Shown here in pieces: positions 1 to 11,002 of a stretch of 64,000 bases of DNA. This DNA comes from Eudorina sp. 2006-703-Eu-15 (taxonomy: Eukaryota; Chlorophyta; Chlorophyceae; Chlamydomonadales; Volvocaceae): positions 62,001 to 126,000 of the forward strand of contig BDSI01000040.1 of NCBI GenBank assembly GCA_003117195.1, read 5' to 3'. The position numbers and the translations under genes are program-made. The notes beneath the pieces are model-generated. The model did no database searches and was not told where the DNA came from. It worked only from the letters and a program-made list of their open reading frames with translations. Within the stretch, counting starts at the first letter, position 1. Every line of letters begins with the position of its first letter.

Positions 1-610
1 ACCTGGCGCGTGTGTGGCACAGGTACCGTAGGTTGGGGGCGGGGGGGAGTGGGGGTGGGGGTGGGGACTGCCGCGTAGGTTGGGGGTGGGGACTGCTGGC
101 GTTGGGGGGTCTGGCGGGTATGTAATAAGGGGCTATAGGGGGGAGTGCGGTGACAGGTCAGGACGGCTAGGTTGGTAGGGATGCGTGGGATGTGAAGGGG
201 GGCGTTGGCTGGCTGGCTGGCTGGCTCGGCTGTGATGGTTGTCAACGGCAGTGCGTGAGCCTGGATGCGGTGGCAGGGGGCGGCACCTGCAATCCGTGGG
301 AGGTAGGGGAGAGGCCCTCAGGCGGGTCCGGGGGGGGGGGCTACGTGCGCACGCGACGCCTCTAGAGCTATTCCAAACCCGAACCCGGAGCCAGCCAGCG
401 GACGCCAGTTACACCTACTCGCCTACTCCGCCAGCTCCAGGCCTGAACAAAACGTAAGCCGACGCGGACGTCAGGACCCAGAACGGCCAGGTCAACCCTC
501 TCCCTGACCGTCGCCTCTTCGCCTGCCTCGCTTTCCCGCCCCGTCCCCGTCCCCGATCGTGCGCGGTGGCTGGCGTGCGTGCGTCCGTGCGTGCGTCCGT
601 GCGTGCGCAG

Positions 611-812
611 GTTCGCCTACGCCTCGGGTCCGCTGCTGCAGCAGGCGGTGGAAAACGCGCGGGAGGAGAACGACCGGCTGGCCACAGAGCGGCACGCGCC
701 CCCCACGCCGCCCGACTCGCCCTTCCAGAGGGCCACCTCCTTCCCCGCCAGCGACGACGCCTTCTACACCATCATGCAGTGGCTCTACCACCGCATCCCC
801 GACACGAGGTAG
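611..812 (+). CDS. last exon of an unrecognised gene (5' part outside window)
   Basis: The open frame follows a GTGCGTGCGCAG acceptor at 610 and ends at TAG 810-812. It encodes about 67 residues beginning FAYASGPLLQQAVENAREEN and ending in a WLYHRIPDTR-type C-terminus. The middle is Pro/Ser-rich (PPTPPDSPFQ) and looks like a possible phosphorylation or linker segment. Codon use is strongly GC-rich at third positions, as in the neighbouring genes. Upstream exons must lie at 1-600 or left of the window, and I could not identify them. The protein is not recognised. The gene is convergent with the ADP-ribosylglycohydrolase gene to its right. Confidence 0.5.
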
Positions 813-2571
813 CTCAGGAGCGGATGGGAACGGCGCCGGCGCCCGTTTCTTTGGTCAGTAGGTCGGTAGGTCGGTCGCTCGGTAGGTAGGTAGGCAGGTA
901 GGTTGGTAGGTAGGTTGGTTGTGTGTTCGAGGCAACGTGGTGAGGTGGGGCAGTCCAGTCCGGCGGATGGAAAGCGTCCGGCGGATAGCGCTGGATGGGG
1001 GTTATTAGGGTTAAAATGAGCAGCGTGGAAAGGAGCCGATAGGACCAGGGCGGCGGACAGGACAGTAAAGGACAGGGCAGGTCCGGCTGCTGGGAGTCGT
1101 TCGCGTGTGGCGACGGCACGGTGTGTGGTGCTGCGTGGCGCACCTGACTGGTGCGTGCGTGGGGAGCCGAGGGGAGGGCACCGCTTGGGTTGGTGGGCTG
1201 GCTGGCTGAAGGGAGGAAGGAAGGAAGGCCGAGCGCGGCTGCGCACGGCTCTCAAGGCGGGGCGCCCGGGACAGAGGCGCCAGCGGGGTAGGTCTCTTAC
1301 ACATGTCGTCCTTCGGAGGAGCTATAGCACACGTCCTCACGTGCAGGGGGGACACCCGCAGCCAAGTACCTGCGGGCGAGGGGTGCTCGCCGATGGACGT
1401 GCGTGCAGGATGTGCTCATGCACCATTACTCCTGTTGGGGGGGAGATGCGCGGGGGCGGCGATGTCACTGGCGCGGGTCAATCGCTGCGTAGATGGGGAT
1501 GGGGGGGGGGCCGGCGCACTCGCTGGGGAGGGGGGCGGGGCCGGGGCTGAGGTGTATAACTGGAAAAGAGCTCCCCTGAACGCTTCTAGAAGCGGCGCGG
1601 GGCCGGCCTGGCATGCAGGCAGAGGCTGTGAAGGAGGTACCAAGGAATGACCCAAGACCGACGAACGAGCGCATATGTATTTATGTGTGTATGCTGTGTG
1701 TGACTGATGATTGCGAGCTGGGGGATGGGGGCCGCGAAGTAAGGCGGATCGACACCAAGGAGGTATTGGTGCGACGACGCGGTGTATGTGGGTTCAGTCG
1801 AGGAAACGCGGTCGGCGGGGCCCCTGTTGCCATGTTGTGGAGCTGATTAGGTACCGTAACGGAGGTAAGGTGGGCTGCCGCAAGCAGTACTGAGGACTGG
1901 GGACATGCAGCGCCTCCAGCGATCGGATACGGTTGTAGAGGGTAGTAGAGTAGTGCTAGCAGTAGCCAGAAGTGGGCAGCAGGGAGCCAGACACAGATCC
2001 ATAGGATGATGGCGGAACCGAAATGAACGAGATAATCATGGATGAACCCCAAATCCTGGGCGGCGGCTCGCGGACATGCCGCCAAAAGGCTGGATGTGTA
2101 CATGCGGGTCTGCGTGCCACACGCAGTACGGCACGCGCTGTGGTTTCGTTGCACGGTTCCGACCTTGCACAGGAAGGCGAACCACGAGCTTACCGTATCA
2201 CGTGCCTGCTGTGTAGTGAAACGTCTAGGGGTTCGCTCCCTTCATTTTTACACGCTGTGCGTGCCATGCATATGCCGCCTGCTGTCAGCTGCCCGGCGCT
2301 GACAATCCCTGGGCCCGGGTGTAAGCCGGATCGATCAGCCCTTGTTCTTTCAAGCGGCGATTTGGCGATCCACACACACCGCTTGCATCCGTTACAAGGT
2401 GGACCCTTGGCCCCGACCGGGCGTTCCACACCGCTGCAGTTCGCCTATGGTAGCTGGGCAAGCCGTACGGCGCCCGAATCGCCCTCCGAAAGTGTACCCT
2501 GCTTCTCCTGGCGATGACTGCAAGGGAGTAGTGTGTATGGACACATGAACGAATGCATGGGTGTATATATG
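813..2571. other. intergenic / 3' UTR region, no gene seen
   Basis: This stretch lies between two convergent genes. It contains a degenerate GGTA/GGTT simple-repeat tract around 850-925 and G-rich tracts. Open frames here lack splice-supported or family-like protein sequence. Parts must be the 3' UTRs of the flanking genes. Confidence 0.5.
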
Positions 2572-2576
2572 TTACA
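2572..2576 (-). terminator. TGTAA poly(A) signal for the ADP-ribosylglycohydrolase gene
   Basis: TTACA on the + strand reads TGTAA on the - strand, the standard green-algal polyadenylation signal. It lies about 370 bases downstream of the stop codon at 2945, a normal 3' UTR length for these algae. The assignment is inferred from motif and position. Confidence 0.45.
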
Positions 2577-2944
2577 GCTGGCCCCTGGAGATTAGCGGGC
2601 CCCCATGCAGCCGAGCGCTCAGCCCGAGGAGCCACCAACGGGCAACTGGCCCCTGGGGGCCCAACGCCTCTCAGCGGGCCGAGTCGATGTGTGCAAGCTC
2701 GCACCCCTTCCCTCCCAACTCACTCCGCTCGACTCAGCTCTATCTTAACCCATCGCAGTCGGACTGACCCCGCGCCGCACTCACTCGCTCACACTTCCCT
2801 TCCCTCCGCAGACTGACCCCAACGCCACTTCGGCAGCACCTACACCGTAGTTACGGTGAGTAGGAACAGCAGGGGTGAACCGAGCCTGCCCGCTGCCGAA
2901 TCACACACCAACGTGAGTGGCTCCACATACACCAACAGATGGGG

Positions 2945-5900
2945 TTACGGCGCGGCCAGCAGCTTGTCCACCAGCGCCTCGTACTCGCCGTACTTGGTCG
3001 TCTGTGATTGCCACTCCGCCGGCAGGGCCTTCAGACCGCCCTGCGAGTGTACGAACGTATTCCATACGGCACATAGGCCGCCAGCGTCAGTTGGAATCGG
3101 CGGCGCATTGCGGGTGCACAGCCGCAGCAGGTCGCCATTTCCTTTACCCAGTGCTCTCGATGTGTGTGTTAAATGAAAAGCACAGTCGGGGCGTGTGTTG
3201 ATGTGTGTAGCTGTCTGAAGGCTAAGGCTGTCGTGCTGCTGGCACCTCGTTCCCTAGGTGGGCGGCGGGCAACCCACCTCTACGGTATCCCCCCCTCCCG
3301 GTAGCCTCACCGACGGTGAGGCACTCGACACACATCTCCCCACGCACCCCCGGATCGATCGATGATCAGCGCCGCCCGGTGAACCGCGACCCACAGTTGC
3401 CTAACCGTGCGGGACGCCCTTCCGCCACCCCCTCCTCAGCATTCGGGGCGGGGTGTGTCTGAGCTACCGTGTCCGGGCTTCAAAACCCCTATACCCCTAG
3501 AGCCGGGCTTCGAAACCCCAGACACGGTACCCCGAGAGCCACCGGTCTACCGACCTGCGCCGCCAGCAGCGCGCCGATCAGCAAGCTGCGCGAGCAGTTG
3601 TCGCCGCCCGCCATCAGGTTGGCGCGTACGGCGTCCACGTAGCTGTTGTCGTACGTGGCTGCCGCCATGGCCACGTTCGTGAAGGCGGCGGGGTTGCCGC
3701 AGGCGGGGCCGTTGCACCAGACCGCCAGACTGAAGGGCGGCAGGCTGTCCTTTATCGCCATGTGCTTGCTCACCATCTCGGTCATGTACGGCACTGGTTC
3801 GTACGTCAGCTCTGCAAGGGAGGAGAGCGTCGAAAGATTTCGGAGCAAGGTTCCGGAGGATCACCGCCGCGTGGCTGCGGACGACAGCTCCTACGTTTTC
3901 AGTTTTACTGGTAGCTTACGAGCAAGGTGTAAGGATACACCCCGTCCTGCCCCTATGCTTACACGTCTGCAGCGGACCTTCCGGGGGTGCCTACACACAC
4001 ACACACACACGCAGCTTCTGTCCTCTCTTGTATGGAATGGCTCCGCAACCCAAGCAAGCCCTGGGGACAAGTGGACTGGTTCCGTTCCCCGCATGTCGCG
4101 CTGGCGGCCCAGGCAGGGAGCTTTCCTCCAGGGAGGAAAGGTGAAGGTGAAGGCAGCGAGGGGCCTGCTGTGCGAGCCCTGGCCGGTGCGGTACCCGGCA
4201 CTGGCAGTCCCCCCCCGCTCCCCACTCCTCTTTGCCGACACCCCTCCGCCCCGTTTCCCCCTTTCAACAATAACAAAGATCGTCCTCAGCCGCTCAGCCG
4301 CTCACCCCGCAGCGGCTGGGTGCGGGTGCCCAACGCCCGCTCCACCAGCGCCCTCATGTCGGCGGGAAGGCCGCCCTCACTGACCGCCCAGGCCAGGGCC
4401 TCATCCACCGTGTGGCCCTGCGGAGTGCGAACGCAGCGCAGCACATACGCAATGTCCAGCGGTGTGTAACGCAAACACGCAATATCGTGCGCCACGGAAG
4501 ACGGAACGCGGTTTGGCCCACTTGTCCCCGTACCCCATCCAGTGCTACTACAACTCGGGAAGCAAAGCAGGTGGCCCCCTGGGGCGGCGGCGGCAGACTC
4601 GGCCATGGAAGGAAGAAGCGCTGGGGACCGCTGGTGAGGGACGGCCGCGCGCGCAAGGAGTGCAGTGCGCGCAAGCGACACGGCGAAGCGATCCTGATAC
4701 CCACACAGAACACAAAACACGCGCGCACGGTGCACAAAACGCCGTTGTACCACTGGACCGACCGGCGGCGGAGCCCTGACCGTTACCGTTCGGGGGATGT
4801 TGGGTCCCACATGCCTTCATGTGGGGTCCCATGTACGGCACAGTACCTACAAGGACCACCTTCTCCAGCAGCAGCGCCCCCGCGAGGCCGTACGCAACCG
4901 CCTGGTCGTTGTTCTGTTGGACCCGTACGGCGGTCTCCACCTTCTCCCGCAGCTCGGGCTTGCCCGCGTAGCGCGCCACCAGAATGCTGGCCTGAGGCAT
5001 GAAGCCATGGCGAGGCGGGGTCGGGGATCGTCAGAACGAATGAATAGGGTTGTTGGAAGTCCCCCCCCCGAAGCTATGCTGGTATTGAGGAGTGCAGGTT
5101 ATCCAGCCGACCCCTCGTCTCAGAAGGCGCAAGCCGACCCCAACGCACCTTGGCGAAGCAGTTGGCCTGGAAGTCCTCCTTGTCGCCCACCTCCCGGCCC
5201 CGCTTGCCCTCCTCCCAGGAGGTTACCACGTTGCGGACGCTCCGGTTGCGGTAGGCCTCGGGCTCGGTCTGGGTGAAGTAGGTGTACATGGCCTGCGAGG
5301 GGCGGCGGCGGAGCCGGTGGCGATGGAGCCGGCGGCGGTGATGGTGGTGGTTAAATTGAAAAAATGAAATAAACCGGAAGAACGGACCCGGGCACCCGGT
5401 GCTGGTGGTGACAGAGAGCGCGGAGACAGGGCAAGACAGGTGCGCGGCGGGCCTCTCCCGGATGTTGGGTTGGGTTAGGTGGTGCTTGAGGACCCCACGG
5501 CGGTATGGGGATTAACAAGGACAGGTGGTATGGGGTATGGGGATGGCGGTTGGCGCCCAGGCTGGCACAGCCTCAGACAGCCATCCTCGGCAACGAGTTG
5601 ATGGTTCTGACTCCCGTCCCCAGTGTCCGTGACGGGGCCTCGGGGAGGGCGGCATCATTACATCCGCCGGTGCATTGGTTGCCTGATGACGCAGCAGCAG
5701 CAGCAGCAGCAGCAGGTGGACGGAACACGGCGCGCCACTCCTCGCACACCACACACCGCAGCAAGACATGGTGCAACTCTAACGCTTGCAACCCTAACGC
5801 CTGCAACCCTAACGCCTGCAACCCTAACGCCTGCAACCCTAACGCCTGCAACCCTAACGCCTGCAACCCTAACGCCTGCAACCCTAACGCCTGCAACCCT

Positions 5901-7338
5901 AACGCCTGCAACCCTAACGCCTGCAACCCTAACGCCTGCAACCCTAACGCCTGCAACCCTAACGCCTGCAACCCTGACTCCTGGGCCCCTCCCCTCCCCG
6001 ACCCGACACCGACCCACCCCACCTCGGCGTACTTGTTCTCGTCCAGCACGCCGCCGGACTCCGCCATGCTGCGGAGCAGTGGGATCAGCTCGTGGCCATA
6101 CGGGCTGAGGCTGCCGAAAGGGTGCTGCGGGTCAGGGGTGGGGGGAGGCGGGGTACAGCAGTCGAACAGGCAGTCAGGCAGGAAGGCAGTCAGGCAGGCA
6201 GGCAGGAAGGCAAGCAGGAAGGCCGAGGCAAACGCCGAATATTCGCCCCCGGGGGAGGGGGTTAAGCTGCGGTGGCCGCGATGGAAGGCGGGAGCCCCGA
6301 GTCCAGCGTGTGAGTCCAGCAGCACCGACAGGTCATTACGGTCCGGGTCACCCTAGCGAAACACGCAGAGATCGTTGGCGGGCCTCCGCTGTATGACAGT
6401 GGCCCGGAGGTCAGAAAGGCCTGCCGCCGCCGCCCGGTCCCCGGCCATCCAGCAGCATGCGGACCCCACACCGCTCCGTCCCCGACTGCGCCCCCGGCCC
6501 CTTATGCTCCTCACATGTGCGCTTTCTGCACGTCCTCCCGCCCTCCTCAAACCTACCGGCACCCCGAGGACATCTGCAGACCCCGCCCTGATATCCCTCC
6601 CCGCCCTGATACCCCGCCCCGCTACCCCGCCCCGCCCCCCCCCGCCCCGCTGCCCCTCCCTGCCTTGTAGAAGGGGCAGGACGGCACCGGGAAGAACTCC
6701 GGAGTGGCCTCCCTGGACTTGGAAGCCAGCAGCTCGTTGATCTTGGGGACGTCGTAAATCCCTGGGAAAGGGGGGCAGCGGGTCACAGGGCGGCACTGCG
6801 CTTCCAACATATGGTGGCGGCAGCTTGGCCCCAAGGGTTGGCGCCGTATGATGTCAAGGCAGGGCCGCAGAGGCACGGCCGCCTCCCTCCCGTGCGCCCC
6901 CCACGCCGCACCACCCCATCCCACCGCGCGCATTAATGCCAACGGGGGTCCACATCCAGCGGACAGTATGTGTCCTCAACGCATCAAGAAAGCAGGCACG
7001 TCACATCGTGCCCCTTCACTTCACTGCCGAAGTGGTGGGAGGGTTGAGGTGCCACCCCGGTCATAGAGGCCCCGCACAGCGCCTTCACAGCCACTTGGTC
7101 ACACCGCGTTTCGACTTCATGACGCACGGCACGGCTGCGTAGCGGTACGATAGCGAGGATCTCAAAACCGGGGCACGCCGGACCCTGATTGAAACGCGCG
7201 AGAACATGCACAAGACGCGTCTGTATGTGGAGGACGTTGACCGAGAGACCTACAGTGCAGCGGCATGCTCGCGGCGTCCGCGAGCAGGCCCCCGAGGATG
7301 GCGGCTTTGGCCCGCTCCTTCACGGCGACGTCCGCCAT
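2945..7338 (-). CDS. ADP-ribosylglycohydrolase / J1-crystallin family protein, 8 exons, 344 aa
   Basis: The protein belongs to the DraG/ADP-ribosylglycohydrolase fold (PF03747 type), which removes ADP-ribose from proteins or small molecules using paired Mg ions; J1 crystallins are relatives. Exons on the - strand: 7338-7254, 6761-6664, 6124-6023, 5292-5149, 4991-4851, 4417-4306, 3811-3555, 3040-2945. Every junction keeps frame and totals 1035 nt. The N-terminus MADVAVKERAKAAILGGLLA runs into ADAASMPLHWIYD (residues about 20-32), the family's first conserved block. LSPYGHELIPLLRS, QNNDQAVAYGLAGALLLE and the C-terminal GGDNCSRSLLIGALLAAQ (about 296-313) are further family blocks. GGDNCSR corresponds to the second metal-binding segment, with N in place of the DraG-type T/D. 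Exon 2 ends at a GC donor (AAG|GCAGGG), a GC-AG intron. Intron 3 carries a 15-bp minisatellite. Substrate unknown. The gene is divergent from the LIFEGUARD gene. Confidence 0.9.
5692..5715. repeat. (CAG)n microsatellite in intron 3 of the ADP-ribosylglycohydrolase gene
   Basis: About eight uninterrupted GCA/CAG units lie inside the third intron (6022-5293 on the - strand). They are not coding in the spliced model. Confidence 0.8.
5781..5975. repeat. 15-bp minisatellite, 13 units, intronic
   Basis: Thirteen head-to-tail copies of AACGCCTGCAACCCT (the first has one substitution, AACGCTTGC) are directly abutting and sit in intron 3. The period of 15 keeps all six frames open, which creates several spurious long frames here. 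Confidence 0.95.
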
Positions 7339-7895
7339 GGCGGGCGCGGACTGAGTCAGCGGCGCGGCAGCGCGCGGAGTCATCTGCCGGCAGGGTACAA
7401 GCCAGGTCAGGCAACTTGCCTACGGGGAAGCAAGACTCAAGGAAATAAAGCAATCGAATAGGGTTGCAGGAAATTGGGGTGTGTTTATAGGGACGGGCTC
7501 AATTCACCTTGGCTCCTCGCGGACCCTTCGCGACTGGTCGGAGGCTTGCAGACAACGAGCGGAGAGCCATGCAATGGAACGGGTGCGTAACGCGCTCGGT
7601 GGATGAAGGAATGGCTGGCACTGTCAGATCCTGACGCTTTACCGCACAAAGTGACGGAGTTGCGCGACAACACAAGGTGACTTTCTCGTCCATTTGGCTC
7701 CAGAACCTAGTGGCAGTTGCACGCACGTATTGGTGACTCCTAAGACCAAAACTGTCAACACAGGGCAACATCTTACAGCTAAAGCCGAAGATTTTGCACT
7801 GTGAGCTCACTTATCACACCTAAAATCGCTTCCCCACCGCAGCGGACAGGATCGAGAGGTTTTCAGCTTCTCAACTGGTTGAGAACCTTCAGACA
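7339..7895. promoter_or_regulatory. divergent promoter region (ADP-ribosylglycohydrolase / LIFEGUARD)
   Basis: These 557 bp separate two start codons that face away from each other. The interval must hold both 5' UTRs and core promoters. It is less GC-rich than the flanking exons. I see no diagnostic TATA box and assign no individual site. Confidence 0.5.
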
Positions 7896-9442
7896 ATGGC
7901 AGCAACTTACAGGTCGCACCATGGAGCTTTTGATGTCGAGAAGGGCACCGCGATAAATGCCTTTGCGGAGCGGACTATTCGGCAGGGCTTCGTCCGCAAA
8001 GTCTTTGGTGAGTAATTATCTGGACAATCGTTAGGGAATACGCGTGGGGCCAACTGTCTTGCTCAAGTAACGAGTTGTCCGAGAACGGGCATGGCAAGCA
8101 ACCGCTGTCCAAGTCCACCGACATTTCGTTCAATCAAATTCGTCAATTATATCGCGCTTATCCGCCGACTGGGTAACTCTATTTCGGGGACTTCCAAGGC
8201 ATGTCCTTGCTGTCGGAGTTTATTGTCTGACGGAGACGACAGGTAAATTATTGAAGGAATCATTATTGGGAAATTTGTCGACATAAATTCTCGTGACCGG
8301 CTGACGTGCTCCCACTTGCTCTTTGCGCGCCGTGCAATCACCACTACGGTCACAGTGCGCCATCCCTCCACCTCCCCTCCACCTCCCCTCCACCTCCCCT
8401 TCACCTCCCCCAGGTCTCCTGGCTGCCCAGCTGGCGCTCACCACCGCGATTGCCAGCTTCTTTGTCTTCTCCACAGCCGTCAAAACCTTTATGATAGCGA
8501 ACTCATGGATTCTGGGGCTGTCGCTCGTGGCCTCCTTCGCCATCATCCTCACCTTTTCCTTCTCGTCCTCGGCTCGCCAGAAGCACCCACTGAACCTAAT
8601 CCTACTCTTCACCTTCACCGCTGCGGAGGGCGTCCTGGTTGGCGCTGCCAGCTCCCAGGCCCGCACCGACATCGTCGTACTCGCGTTCGGTCTGACAGCA
8701 GGCATCACGGCGGCCATGGCTGCCTGGGCTCTGACCACCAAGCAGGATATCACCACCGCCGGCTGCGCCCTGTACGCCTGCCTCATGGGCCTCATCTTTG
8801 CGGGCCTGGTGGGCTTCTTCGTGCGCACGACGGCGTTCAACGTGGCCGTGTCGGGAGTGGGTGCGGTGCTGTTCAGGTGCGTGCCTCGGAGAAGTGCGTG
8901 CGGTGTCTGCCGGCGTCTGCTGGCATGGGTTGGAAGTGCTGCCGCTCGGCAGGCCAAGGCTTTAGGAGGGCGGAGGGAGGGCCCTGAGATCCACAGGTGG
9001 CTGGGGACAACGGCGCGCTACAGGGCTGAAGGCCGGACGGTGCTATGTTTTGACGGGACAGGGCATCCCCAAGGAAGCAGAGTTACGGCGCTGGTATGGC
9101 AAGGGCGATATTATAGAGAGGGGAAGGCCAACACACGGCAGTCCCCCGCATGCCGGAAGTGCACGTCACAGCGCTCCTTTGCCTGTATGTCCCGACTGCT
9201 GGTCCCGCGCCTGCTCCTGCTGCTGCTGGTCCTGTGCTCATCCTGTGTCCCTGCACCTTCTGCCCTTGGCCTCCCTCCGCAGCATCTACATCGCCTACGA
9301 CGTGCAGTGCCTGCTGGGCGGCGAGCACAAGTACGCGGTGTCGCCCGACGAGTACGTGATGGGCGCCATCGCCATCTACCTGGACATCATCAACCTCTTC
9401 ATGCACATCCTCCGACTGCTGTCCAGCGGGGACCGCGACTGA
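7896..9442 (+). CDS. LIFEGUARD / Bax inhibitor-1 family (TMBIM) membrane protein, 244 aa
   Basis: Family members sit in ER, Golgi or plasma membranes, act as Ca2+ leak channels and restrain cell death. Exons 7896-8007, 8414-8876 and 9283-9442 join in frame (112+463+160 = 735 nt). The N-terminus is MAATYRSHHGAFDVEKG. Seven hydrophobic segments follow, from GLLAAQLALTTAIASFFVFS through GLIFAGLVGFFV and LDIINLFMHILRLL. The last exon carries the LFG signature SIYIAYDVQCLLGG, then SPDEYVMGAIAIYLDIINLF. Its two Asp residues (AYDVQ and YLDII) match the pH-sensing di-aspartyl pair known in this superfamily. Length is typical for LFG/TMBIM4 proteins. The nearest strong TGTAA lies at 10050. Confidence 0.93.
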
Positions 9443-11002
9443 GGCGGACGGGCGGGCGGATGGCGCGTCTTGCACGGTTCCGTTCGGGGAGGTGGGAGTG
9501 GAGGCCCAGGTGTCCATCTGGCCTGGAAAGAAAGGTTGGATGACACAGGGGATTGCACACTGCGACAGCGATAATAATAAAAGGCGGTTAGTGCAGTTTC
9601 CCCTGGTGACTTGTGAGTTTGCTGCCGGGCAGCTGAGGGCTGCAACGACGCGGCCATGGGGCAGCGGCGGCTGGCGGCTGCGTCTGTTGGTGTTCGAGAG
9701 GCGGGTAGTGGACGCATTTACCTGGCCTGCGTGTTTTCACCAGTCCGCACAGCATGTGCTGGCCATAGCACCTGAAAAGCAGGAATGCGCCTTGCTGCGC
9801 GGAAGGGGTCATCCGGGAGGTTGGACGAATGGATCCACACCGTTGGGGACACCCCGAAAGGACGAAGACCATGAGCAAAGTCTCATTGATGTATGACACC
9901 CTAGCAGGTGATCCGTTCGCTAGTCGTGATGTGACGGCTTGCTCTGATGCCGAAATAGTAGTGTTTTCGTTTTCCTCCATGCACTACAAAGCAGCCGACA
10001 TCTTGCCAGTAATGGTTTTTGGCCGATATCTTGAGGTCGTGCGCAGCGTTGTAAGGCACGTGGGATGACCACGGCTTAAGAAAGGCGCACGAGGGGTCTT
10101 CATGCCCAAACAAAACCTGACCCAGGGGTCGGCCCGTTTGCATTGTAACAAAAATGTCTTGTAAGATTATTGCTGCCGATGCTGTAGCTGCCTCGTGATG
10201 AAAGGCGGAAAGGTTCCGGTTCCTGCAATCGGCGCTGCCCAGCTCTTCCTGCGCCCGGCTGCACAGCCAGCTGTCGTCTACGACCCACCCGAGACTGCAG
10301 AGCACGGGCCACGACGCAACGTGGTTCTACCCTGGCTTGCGGTCCTGTAGCGATGCCGGCACATGAGTTATGTTCACCTTGCAAACGAAGCACCAGGATG
10401 GCCCGTGCTGGCCCTTACCGCGCAGCGTCAGCGGGAGTATGCACAGCGGGTCCGGACTACGGAACCCTCGCGGGAGGGACGGGCCGGGGGGCATCGTGGG
10501 CTGGGATGGGTCATCAAGTCATCGTGAGCCGGGACGGCTGAGGTCCCTCCCTGGGCCGCAGCGACCCTCAGGACAGCGCCCGATCGGTCGCCCCGATGCT
10601 GACCCTCATCGGCCTCAGACGGCGCGGACAGGCCTGGCTGAGCCCGCCGGGGCGAGCTGCGGAGCCGTGGCGTGGGGGATATCGGAGACGATTTTGCGGA
10701 ATGAGTGCGAAAAGGGATTCCGGGGATGCGAGCGTGCGACATGCGCGCACGACGATGGTTTGCCAACCGCCACCAACTGGCTGACCGTCGCACTCACCGC
10801 CGCAGCGAATGAGGCAGTGAGCTGACTTTTTTTATATTGCGTCAATCTACGACGTTGTTTCGCCTTTCTAATTTTCGAATCAACAATATGTATTTAATCA
10901 GTGCTGCTACTTTCAACAGAGCGACCCCGGTTTGGTTTCGGAACAACGGATTCCCGGATGATACCGCGTAAACTGTATCGGTGTTAAGGACACAACAAAC
11001 GA
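9443..11002. other. 3' UTR and intergenic region, no gene seen
   Basis: The stretch follows the LIFEGUARD stop codon. TGTAA motifs occur at 10050-10054 and 10144-10148. The right part (10820-11000) is the upstream region of the RidA gene and is more AT-rich. No coding exon is recognised on either strand. Confidence 0.5.
10050..10054 (+). terminator. TGTAA poly(A) signal, probably of the LIFEGUARD gene
   Basis: This is the first TGTAA I found downstream of the stop codon at 9442, giving a 3' UTR of about 0.6 kb. Confidence 0.4.

Noticed and set aside
4418..4560. upstream extension of exon 6 of the ADP-ribosylglycohydrolase gene (frame PLDIAYVLRCVRTPQ)
   Set aside because: No in-phase acceptor exists upstream; CCGCAG|GGCCACACGG at 4417 gives exact phase and the family-like GHTVDEALAWA.
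5781..5975. CRISPR-like regularly spaced repeat
   Set aside because: Units abut directly with no unique spacers, inside a eukaryotic intron; the same holds for 23148-23444.
5505..6356. 283-codon frame with repeated CNPNA
   Set aside because: It exists only because the 15-bp minisatellite keeps frames open, and it crosses well-supported - strand exon 3 of the ADP-ribosylglycohydrolase gene.
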